Source of the DNA: Taibaiella sp.
Lineage (GTDB): Bacteria; Bacteroidota; Bacteroidia; Chitinophagales; Chitinophagaceae
Reading direction: 5' to 3'
Length of the DNA stretch: 58,559 nucleotides
NCBI GenBank assembly: GCA_021740995.1
Contig: JAIOYR010000013.1
Span: 1-58,559 of the forward strand
The notes beneath the pieces are model-generated. The model saw only the letters and a program-made list of their open reading frames with translations. It had not been told where the DNA came from and ran no database searches. Positions 51,653 to 58,559 of the stretch are shown piece after piece (the first letter of the stretch is position 1; the number at the start of each line of letters is the position of its first letter). The position numbers and the translations under genes were made by a program.

Positions 51653-53977
51653 CTATTGCTTCAGCAAAGAACCCGTAGCCACAGTAGCACCACCCACTAT
51701 GCGGTAGAAGTACATACCCGCAGGCAGTGCAGCAGCATTAATCGTGTTTACAGCACCACCCTGCAAATCCATTGTATGCACCAGCCTGCCATCGGCAGAG
51801 TACAATCTGAATGTAAGCACCGTATTGTCTGCCACACCCTCAGTAGTCACAAACCAATCATCACTGGTAGGGTTAGGGAATATGCGAATATGACTATCAG
51901 CACTGTTAACATCAGACACCGCAGCAAACGAACTTTGATAAAAACCAGTACCACCAGCATTCACATCGCTCATCTTCATGCTCGCAAACAAGGTAGTGCC
52001 ATTAGTACTATAGGACCAGTTGGTAGCAGTAGGCGTAGTGCCATAGGAGTATATGGATACACTCGACGATGGTGCAAACAATACACTGTCTACTGCAGGA
52101 TTGGGGTTAGTCGGGTTGTTCACCTTGTACATTTTGTAGCTGGTAAGGGGCGTTGCACCGGGAGCACTACCATTCACATCATTGGTATCAGCTGCAGTAA
52201 AGGGGAACATCACCGTTACCAGGCCTGTAGAAGACGCTGTATAAGGCGTAGTTATTTTCCAGTACCTGCGCATTGCGTAGTTATCTGTAAGCGATGTACC
52301 CGTAGTCCCTGCAGGAAATGACACCAGATCAGCAGTACCTGTATTATAAGATGGTCCGGTAGATGTCACCACACTAAATCCGGCAGAGTCCAGATTACCT
52401 ATGTAGTTGCCGTGCTTTTTAATCAGCAATACCAGTGTATCATCTGCAGGGTCAGCGGTATTTTTGTCGTACCAATAATACGTGGTTGTGTCACCAGATA
52501 CTATATCCGTACACTCTCTGTTTGCTGTAATAGTTCTGCTTTTTGCAGCAAGAACTACGTTCGGGCGATATGGCGCACCGCAAGTCGATGAGAACTTGTC
52601 TCGTATCTGCCTCCTTATAGTATCTCCCGGCTGCATACCAAAACCACGGCTAAGATTGATACCTACACTTTGCAGATGGCAATAACTCATTACAGTACCA
52701 CCACCCACAGGGTATAGCGGGGAAGGATTGGCACAAGAGCCCTCCAATGTCTGACAACGGTCTATAGCAGTAGTACCAGTTCCCGGCGGATTCCAGCAGC
52801 ATCTGTGCGTGTGCGGCGACCCTACTATATGGCCCATCTCGTGGCAAAGTACCATCAGATTCCAGGAATAGGTAGGAAAATTGGTAATACCTGAGTTCGA
52901 TATATTCGCATACCCATAAGGGCCACTTGAGTCTGTAGAGCTATAGGTACGGCACATAGCCCTCAACCATGCCACACCACCCAGGCTACCATATCGGGTA
53001 GATAATAACAAAGCAAGGTCGCAACCGTGCATTACATTCTTGGTCTGCCAACCGAATTTGCGCAAAAACCTGATAGACATTGCACTGGTTATAGACATGT
53101 ATATATCACTTGCAGTATTTATCTGAACATACTTCAGCGTTATTGGTACACCTTCATTTCTGTAAACCGTGCTCTGATTATTGAAGAGTGCAGTCAAAAA
53201 ATTTGTAACCGTAGTGACATTCGAACCCTTCTTCACATAAGTATCATAATCTGCAACTTCATATACCCTTACTTCTGTACAACTGTTGTATACTTTGTTG
53301 TTAAGGAAAGTTGTTGTTTTGGCAGCAAGATTGTCGCCATACATCTCTGGCAGTTGGTCTGTAGCACAGCCCGGAGCCAGCTCCTTTATTTTCAATCCTA
53401 CATCATTGTACAGCAGATAATTCGGATTGTAATCATACTCCTTACCCGTCATACTATTGGGTACCAGCACATAGTTACCTTCATCAGGTATTGAGAACAC
53501 GCCGTATACCTCATTGTTGAAAAAAGAGAAAGAAGCCACAGAACCCGGATACCCCTTCACCACACCTCGGTAATACAAACCCGGTGTATAGTCTACCAGT
53601 TTATCAGAGTTGTTTTCGCCCATGGCATGCACCTGAAAATCATTGGTGAGGAAGTCATACCTGCCCAGTTCTATAGTGTAAGTACCACCATTTACTCCCG
53701 GAATTATGAGGTTAATGGCAGTATTTTTCTGCTGCATGAAGGTGGCAATGTTGCCGTAGTTTATAGATAGCGGTTGTGCATCTTCTACATACTTTAAGAG
53801 CTCTGTTTTATCAAAATTGTTATCAGTCTGCCATAGATTGCTTACCGGCACAAAGGTATTGGTAGTTTTCATTCGGCTTATGAACGCCTCCATTGGTGTG
53901 GTAGCTACGGCCTCAAAACTCACACCCGACACAAATAATACAAGCACTAAATATAGCAACTTTGCTCTCCTGTTCAT
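51653..53977 (-). CDS. Reprolysin-like M12B-type metalloprotease with T9SS sorting domain
   Basis: 774 residues. Signal peptide (cleavage after AVA, about 25). A propeptide-like region (40-230) is followed by the zinc site HEMGHIVGSPH at 379-389 (HExxHxxGxxH) with the usual Met later (TVMSYC). Cys-rich linker, then a fibronectin/Ig-like part, and at the C-terminus the type IX sorting domain IRIFPNPTSDDWFVTTEG ... AALPAGMYFYRIV. It is secreted through the outer membrane by PorSS and can be cell-anchored. It suggests a protein-degrading, predatory or saprophytic lifestyle. Confidence 0.95.
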   Translation of the reverse strand: MNRRAKLLYLVLVLFVSGVSFEAVATTPMEAFISRMKTTNTFVPVSNLWQTDNNFDKTELLKYVEDAQPLSINYGNIATFMQQKNTAINLIIPGVNGGTYTIELGRYDFLTNDFQVHAMGENNSDKLVDYTPGLYYRGVVKGYPGSVASFSFFNNEVYGVFSIPDEGNYVLVPNSMTGKEYDYNPNYLLYNDVGLKIKELAPGCATDQLPEMYGDNLAAKTTTFLNNKVYNSCTEVRVYEVADYDTYVKKGSNVTTVTNFLTALFNNQSTVYRNEGVPITLKYVQINTASDIYMSITSAMSIRFLRKFGWQTKNVMHGCDLALLLSTRYGSLGGVAWLRAMCRTYSSTDSSGPYGYANISNSGITNFPTYSWNLMVLCHEMGHIVGSPHTHRCCWNPPGTGTTAIDRCQTLEGSCANPSPLYPVGGGTVMSYCHLQSVGINLSRGFGMQPGDTIRRQIRDKFSSTCGAPYRPNVVLAAKSRTITANRECTDIVSGDTTTYYWYDKNTADPADDTLVLLIKKHGNYIGNLDSAGFSVVTSTGPSYNTGTADLVSFPAGTTGTSLTDNYAMRRYWKITTPYTASSTGLVTVMFPFTAADTNDVNGSAPGATPLTSYKMYKVNNPTNPNPAVDSVLFAPSSSVSIYSYGTTPTATNWSYSTNGTTLFASMKMSDVNAGGTGFYQSSFAAVSDVNSADSHIRIFPNPTSDDWFVTTEGVADNTVLTFRLYSADGRLVHTMDLQGGAVNTINAAALPAGMYFYRIVGGATVATGSLLKQ

Positions 53978-54217
53978 TATTACCCTGTTTTTTATTGATT
54001 TAAAAAATACCGACGCAATTTATGAATAAAATTTCTAAAACAACAAAATAACATTTAGAATATTACCCACATTTACCCAATTATAAATCAGGAATAACAT
54101 TATTCATACCAAACTTAATTTGAGACAATAAGCAGTTCTAATGCTGTTCTAATTTAAAATTAATCGCATTATAATGTACGATAAAACGCAGAAGGCTGTA
54201 CCATGCATTTGCAGCAG

Positions 54218-56185
54218 TTATTCTGCAATTCTTTTCAGGTTAAAGTCGGGTGTAGCAGAAACGATAATGGGATACTTTTCCAGCGTTACATCTGATGGGT
54301 CAAGACCAAAACCACGCTCCTCAGACAGGCTGAATTTCTTTAGAATAAAGTAGCCACGCATGATCAACCTATCCAGCATTGGCAGTGAATTATCACGGGA
54401 AAGGAATTTCTCCATCACTATAAAACGGAAATCACCCATTACTTTATTCTTACTCAGCGACTCATATCGGCTCACTACATTCACTTCCTTGTTGTTCACC
54501 ATCTCCTCCACTACCATCTTGAACATGTACTGTATCTTATGCTCCATCCGGAATCCCAGCCTGAACTCTACTCTGATGATCTCATTGGGCACTATGGTCT
54601 GTACCACATACTCTGTTGTATAAGGCTCATCAAGCACATCCACATGGACAAACCAATATATATCTGCCCGTTTAGGCTTTCTATACAGTATGGAATATAG
54701 TATTTTATGCTCTATCTCTTTAGGGTTATTGGCACTGGTCAGGTATACAAGATGGGTAGCGTACTTTGGTATGGTGCCATCGTTGCTCAGCTCCTGAATT
54801 ATAGGGATATAGTTTTCAAGCCGCACAAACTCCACATAGCGGTTCTTAATTTTTCGTGCCTTGTACCACACAAACATTACCATAAACAATACTCCGGCAA
54901 TAAGCACGGTCACTATTCCACCTTCAGCAAACTTCTCTATCAGATTGGCTGTAAGGAAAGCGGACTCTATGATTAGGTACAAAATAAGGTAAGCGGCTAT
55001 CCACAGAATAGGCACCCGTTTTATGAACATGTAATACGAGAACAATATAGAAGTCATGATAAACGTAGTAGTGATAGCCAAGCCATAAGCAGCCTCCATA
55101 CTAGATGACCGCTGAAAGTAAAGTGTAATTATCACACAGCCCGTGTACAACAACAGATTGATGCCCGGAATAAACAACTGTCCCCGCTCTACAGTAGGAT
55201 AATTGATTTTCATTTTAGGCCACAGATTCAGCTTTATAGCCACGCTTATCAGCGTAAAGGAGCCCGATATCATAGCCTGACTGGCGATAATGGCGGCAAT
55301 GGTTGCAATGATGATGCCTGGAATCACAAACCATTGGGGCATAATCTCGTAAAATGGATTCTTCACCAGCGAGTTCCACGGTATTTTGCTGTGCACATTC
55401 AGCAGATAAGCACCCTGGCCCAGGTAATTGAGAATAAGGCAAGCTTTTACAAACGGCCACGAAATTCGAATATTCTTGCGTCCACAGTGGCCAAGATCAG
55501 AATACAATGCTTCAGCACCGGTAGTACACAGGAAAACAGCACCCAGTATCCAGAAACCCTTAGGATACTCAGTTAGTATTTTTATTGCATAATAAGGATT
55601 AAATGCCTTGACAATATGCCAGTCGTTGGCTACATATAACTGGTGTATACCCAGCACAGCCAGCATAGAAAACCATACAAACATGATAGGACCAAAAGCC
55701 TTGCCTATGGAAGACGTACCGAATTGCTGAAAGAAAAACAGTAAAGAAATGATAGCCAATACAATATATACAATCGACATATTGCTAATATCATGCATCG
55801 ATGGTATATTTCTTAGCCCTTCTATAGCCGATGTTACAGATATAGGTGGTGTTATCATACCATCGGCAAGTAGCGCGGCCCCACCTACCATAGCCGGAAA
55901 AACGGTCCATTTGCCATGTCGCCTCACCAGTGCAAACAAAGAAAAAATACCTCCCTCACCCTTGTTATCTGCCCGCAACGTCAGCACCACATACTTTATA
56001 GTTGTTTGTAGTGTGAGCGTCCAGATGATACAGGAAAGGGCACCCACTATCAGAAATTCGCTGATTTCCTTCCCGTTACACACTGCATTCATCACATAAA
56101 GCGGCGATGTACCTATGTCTCCATATATGATGCCGAGCGCAATAACAATTCCAGCCAGTGAAACCTTATTAAGATTATTTGCCAA
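54218..56185 (-). CDS. kup: Kup/HAK/KT-type potassium uptake transporter
   Basis: 655 residues, about 12 membrane segments. The signature GIIYGDIGTSPLY at 18-30, GALSCIIWTLTLQTTIKYV, and RADNKGEGGIFSLFALVRR in the first third are diagnostic. The C-terminal 170 residues form the cytosolic domain. The start is TTG at 56185 (MANNLNKVSLAG); no ATG lies upstream in frame close by. The preceding gap (53978-54217) has no gene. Confidence 0.95.
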   Translation of the reverse strand: MANNLNKVSLAGIVIALGIIYGDIGTSPLYVMNAVCNGKEISEFLIVGALSCIIWTLTLQTTIKYVVLTLRADNKGEGGIFSLFALVRRHGKWTVFPAMVGGAALLADGMITPPISVTSAIEGLRNIPSMHDISNMSIVYIVLAIISLLFFFQQFGTSSIGKAFGPIMFVWFSMLAVLGIHQLYVANDWHIVKAFNPYYAIKILTEYPKGFWILGAVFLCTTGAEALYSDLGHCGRKNIRISWPFVKACLILNYLGQGAYLLNVHSKIPWNSLVKNPFYEIMPQWFVIPGIIIATIAAIIASQAMISGSFTLISVAIKLNLWPKMKINYPTVERGQLFIPGINLLLYTGCVIITLYFQRSSSMEAAYGLAITTTFIMTSILFSYYMFIKRVPILWIAAYLILYLIIESAFLTANLIEKFAEGGIVTVLIAGVLFMVMFVWYKARKIKNRYVEFVRLENYIPIIQELSNDGTIPKYATHLVYLTSANNPKEIEHKILYSILYRKPKRADIYWFVHVDVLDEPYTTEYVVQTIVPNEIIRVEFRLGFRMEHKIQYMFKMVVEEMVNNKEVNVVSRYESLSKNKVMGDFRFIVMEKFLSRDNSLPMLDRLIMRGYFILKKFSLSEERGFGLDPSDVTLEKYPIIVSATPDFNLKRIAE

Positions 56186-56407
56186 AGCTTCGCTTTATAG
56201 TTTATAATGTAATAGGGGGTAAAGTTAGCCATAAAGAAAGTTAAAAATCAAAAACATTTGAATCAATTTGCTCATTCTTTTGCTCCATGGCAAAATTGTA
56301 AAACTCACTTTTCCTTAGTCTTATGGCATGCAGGGCTTCTACCTTCTTCATTATCAGTAGCTGGTTACAGCGAAAAAACAAAACGCCAAATTTACCTTCC
56401 ATACACC

Positions 56408-57304
56408 TTACTCAATTATTAGTTCTATACCGCTTAAGTTTGCCTTACCGTTTTTCAGAAATTCATAAGTCATCTTGTCTGCCTTGCAATCCACAAACCG
56501 GATATTTTTCAGACTTTTGTTTTTGAAGAATGTGTTAGTAATTATTGCATCCTGAAATATCACCCACATGAATGAACAGTTTTCAAAACAGCAGTCTGCT
56601 ACCTTGCCGGTAAAAACAATATCAGCTAGCTGTGCCGAGATAAAAGAGGTTCGATTCCAAACGGCATTTGTCGTATTACATTTCTCTATGCCTCCGGTCT
56701 TAAAAACCGCACCCGAGAAGTCTGCACCTGAGAAATCGCAAGTACTGATGTAACTTTCGGTAAATGCTGCATCCTTCAAAGAGCTATCCCTAAATTGATT
56801 GTTGGATAGGTAGGATCGCTGAATATGGCTGCTACTGAAATCAGAACTCGAAAAGTCACAGCCATTTACATTATTACCCTTTAGCAGAAGTCCCGACAAA
56901 TCCGATCCTATGAACTTGCAGCGCTGCATATTAGACGAGCTGAACTTCTCGTGCAGGTCTTTCAACCCGGAAAAATCAGCATCGGCCCAGTTCCCTCCCG
57001 ACATATCCCAGCTGAGCCTTGTTTTTTTACTCGCAATCTTTGGCTTAGGGTCTGGCGTTGCATTAGATGCTAAAGGCTCCGACCGGACAACTGCAGACGG
57101 GAGGTTTTCTGAAAAATAGTTTAGGTCTATACCCAGTATCTCTGCAAGGCGCGAAATAGTAATGATATCGTGAGTAGATTCTCCCCGCTCCCATTTACCC
57201 ACTGCCTGAGGGCTTATAAACAAACGCTGTGCAAGCTGTGCCTGCGAAATGTTTGCACTCTTTCGTGCTGAGGCTATTTTGCTGCCTATCATTTTCGTGT
57301 CCAT
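56408..57304 (-). CDS. XRE-type regulator with pentapeptide-repeat C-terminus
   Basis: 298 residues from ATG 57304 (MDTKMIGSKIASARKSANIS). Residues 5-60 form an XRE helix-turn-helix (SQAQLAQRLFISPQAVGKWE RGE). After a Ser/Pro/Lys-rich linker (70-100) comes a right-handed beta-helix of A(D/N)LxX pentapeptides from about 110 to 285 (e.g. DLSGLLLKGNNVNGCDFSSS DFSSS). Pentapeptide proteins such as MfpA/Qnr mimic DNA; a fused HTH is unusual. The longer frame (to 57355) is cut by the -7 box at 57330-57337. A phased repeat array lies upstream at 57363-57428. Confidence 0.9.
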   Translation of the reverse strand: MDTKMIGSKIASARKSANISQAQLAQRLFISPQAVGKWERGESTHDIITISRLAEILGIDLNYFSENLPSAVVRSEPLASNATPDPKPKIASKKTRLSWDMSGGNWADADFSGLKDLHEKFSSSNMQRCKFIGSDLSGLLLKGNNVNGCDFSSSDFSSSHIQRSYLSNNQFRDSSLKDAAFTESYISTCDFSGADFSGAVFKTGGIEKCNTTNAVWNRTSFISAQLADIVFTGKVADCCFENCSFMWVIFQDAIITNTFFKNKSLKNIRFVDCKADKMTYEFLKNGKANLSGIELIIE

Positions 57305-57329
57305 AGTACGGTCATTTTTTTTGACACTG

Positions 57330-57337
57330 CAAAGATA
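57330..57337 (-). promoter_or_regulatory. -7 box (TATCTTTG) of the pentapeptide regulator
   Basis: TATCTTTG on the minus strand, 25 bp before ATG 57304, so the upstream in-frame start is unlikely. Confidence 0.6.
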
Positions 57338-57362
57338 TTCTGCTCCGTACCCCACATCCTAA

Positions 57363-57428
57363 AAACAACCGCTCCCTTTAGTTGTTTTAAGGCTACATAC
57401 AGTTGTTTTCCACAACCTGCGGTTGTTT
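57363..57428. promoter_or_regulatory. Phased repeat array, candidate operator
   Basis: AGTTGTTTT at 57380-57388 and 57401-57409 and GGTTGTTT at 57421-57428 have 21 and 20 bp periods (two helical turns). AAACAACCGC (57363-57372) is the exact reverse complement of GCGGTTGTTT (57419-57428), closing the array as an inverted repeat. It begins about 25 bp beyond the -7 box of the regulator. Confidence 0.65.
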
Positions 57429-57468
57429 ATATCTTTACTTAATCTATAATGGACTGAGATATTACCGA

Positions 57469-57660
57469 CTACCGCATTGATCTGATAATCCGGTTTGTGC
57501 GCCTGTCGGCTCTGCTATTCTGCAGGCTGATGACAGCCCATACTGCAGCGGGCAACCAACCTAATATGGTACATTGCAATATCAGACATATCAAACCTCT
57601 GATAATTCGCCCCCTAAGAAAAAAAGATAACCACGGCAATAATATCGCAATCAATGTCAT
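57469..57660 (-). CDS. YqaE/Pmp3-like small membrane protein
   Basis: 63 residues: MTLIAILLPWLSFFLRGRII is the first membrane segment with the Pmp3-like PW/PP turn, and RGLICLILQCTILGWLPAAVWAVISL the second, followed by a basic tail (SRADRRTNR). Matches the two-helix layout of YqaE/Pmp3 proteins, which respond to salt and membrane stress. Small genes like this are easily missed; the fit with the family supports it. Divergent from the repeat array upstream of the regulator. Confidence 0.85.
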   Translation of the reverse strand: MTLIAILLPWLSFFLRGRIIRGLICLILQCTILGWLPAAVWAVISLQNSRADRRTNRIIRSMR

Positions 57661-57778
57661 AGTGCAAGGTGTGAATGGACATAAATATGAAAATTTTACT
57701 CTGGATTAAAACTTACCATTTGAACTCAACTACAGGACAGCCTAACTACATCAATGGACTCGTGCATTTCACACACTC

Positions 57779-58559
57779 CTACCCTCTCCCCAGCCAATTT
57801 ACCGCATTCTTATACAGCAGTTTATCCTTTAGCTCTGTAGCGTAGTCCATACTTTCTATCAGCTTGCCCGGATGATGCTCGCCCAGCGGGAAGGGGTAAT
57901 CGCTGCCCATACATATATGGTCATGGCCCATTACTTCGGTTATAAAGTCAAGTGCTTTGGGGTCGTGTACCAGTGCATCTATCCAAAACCTGCCTATATA
58001 GTCGCGCGGGTTTACCGCATTGTCTATGGCGCAGAGGTCTGGGCGTACCTTGTAGCCGTGCTCTATCCTGCCTATGGTAAGCGGAAAGCTGCCACCACCA
58101 TGCGCAAAAGCCACCCTTAGTTTTGGGTATTTTTCAAATACACCTGCAAATATCATAGAGCAGATAGCACGGCTCGTCTCTGCCGGCATACCCACCAGCC
58201 AGGGCAGCCAGTAGCGGGTCATATCATTTTCGCCCATCATCTCCCACGGGTGCACAAACAAGCTGCAACCTAGCTGCTCTGCAGCCTCCCAAAAGGGTGC
58301 AAACGAAGGGTCACTTAGGTTTTTGTTGTTTATGTTAGAGCCTATCTCCAGCCCCGGCATTTTCAGTTCCGTTACACACCGCTCCATTTCACGAATGGCT
58401 ATATCCACATCCTGCATAGGCACAGTGCCTATACCTATAAACCGGTCGGGGTGATGGTCGCAGCACTGGGCAATATGGGCGTTAAAAAATCTGGATGTTT
58501 CCAGCGCATGTTCCGGCTTTGCAAAATAGTTGAACAGCACCGGAATAGTAGACAGCACC
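57779..58559 (-). CDS. ACMSD-family amidohydrolase (2-amino-3-carboxymuconate-6-semialdehyde decarboxylase), 5' end outside window
   Basis: The 260-codon visible part matches the C-terminal two thirds of ACMSD: LSTIPVLFNYFAKPEH, GTVPMQDVDIAIREMERC, LFVHPWEMMG with a metal-site His, ICSMIFAGVFEKYPKLRVAF AHGGG, and GSDYPFPLGE with the catalytic Asp. The family decarboxylates ACMS in the kynurenine/tryptophan and nitrobenzoate routes. The first frame codon here is GTG, but this is probably internal; the N-terminal HxH motif lies beyond 58559. Confidence 0.88.
   Translation of the reverse strand, partial: VLSTIPVLFNYFAKPEHALETSRFFNAHIAQCCDHHPDRFIGIGTVPMQDVDIAIREMERCVTELKMPGLEIGSNINNKNLSDPSFAPFWEAAEQLGCSLFVHPWEMMGENDMTRYWLPWLVGMPAETSRAICSMIFAGVFEKYPKLRVAFAHGGGSFPLTIGRIEHGYKVRPDLCAIDNAVNPRDYIGRFWIDALVHDPKALDFITEVMGHDHICMGSDYPFPLGEHHPGKLIESMDYATELKDKLLYKNAVNWLGRG

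Noticed and set aside
1-58559. CRISPR array
   Set aside because: No regularly spaced direct repeats with unique spacers and no cas genes were found by reading the sequence.

Overview
The window reads as chromosome from a pigmented, gliding-type Bacteroidota, most likely Chitinophagales/Chitinophagaceae. Pointers are a type IX secretion sorting tail on a metalloprotease (51653-53977), b558-type succinate dehydrogenase, a Bacteroidota-style Mrp, a flexirubin/carotenoid-era gene set with a CarH-like regulator, almost no Shine-Dalgarno sites, and repeated Bacteroidota -7 boxes (TAnnTTTG) just upstream of genes. Taxonomy is inferred from gene content only.

Layout. 1-2.25 kb: the 5' part of a large secreted glycine-rich/Ig-like protein and a cold-shock gene. 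2.5-6.5 kb: purA, a striking Asp/Lys-rich small protein, pabB, an outer-membrane-like protein. 6.5-9.9 kb: a GNAT gene broken by an early in-frame stop, then a 2.56 kb AT-rich segment bounded by a 17 bp copy of the 3' end of tRNA-Leu(CAG), carrying two exported proteins of unknown function: it looks like a small integrated element. 10-15.4 kb: a compact carotenoid operon carH-crtI-crtB-idi-SRPBCC-crtZ-crtYcd, which should convert GGPP to zeaxanthin-type pigment under B12/light control. 15.5-20.6 kb: an accessory zone with a VOC protein, DUF1801, a broken antitoxin, a relic of a duplicated amidohydrolase, a DUF2971 gene paired with a class III nucleotide-cyclase-like gene (possible signalling/defence pair), and a SEC-C protein flanked by a short repeat.

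20.7-31 kb: amidohydrolase and lipoprotein, orphan higA with a higB relic, Mrp, FGE-like, CutC, ChaN-like, LptB and GH3 genes. 31-38 kb: sdhCAB, ispD, an exported protein, BI-1. 38-43 kb: TPR protein, gyrA (with Lys at the position of E. coli GyrA Ser83), vapBC. 43-48 kb: a pentameric ligand-gated channel homologue, a divergent hxlR/NAD(P)-binding pair with overlapping promoters, a cyclophilin, a DUF922 protease-like protein. 48-51.5 kb: an O-antigen-ligase-like gene whose 3' end runs antisense through an NTF2-like gene, meaB and a WecA/TagO-type transferase. 51.6-58.6 kb: T9SS metalloprotease, Kup, a pentapeptide-repeat XRE regulator with a helically phased repeat array upstream, a YqaE/Pmp3-like membrane protein and the 3' part of an ACMSD gene.

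The most interesting items are the tRNA-Leu-bounded mini-element, the cyclase-like/DUF2971 pair, the pentapeptide regulator with its repeat array, the prokaryotic pLGIC and the GyrA QRDR substitution. All functional statements come from reading the translated sequence; no database search was run.
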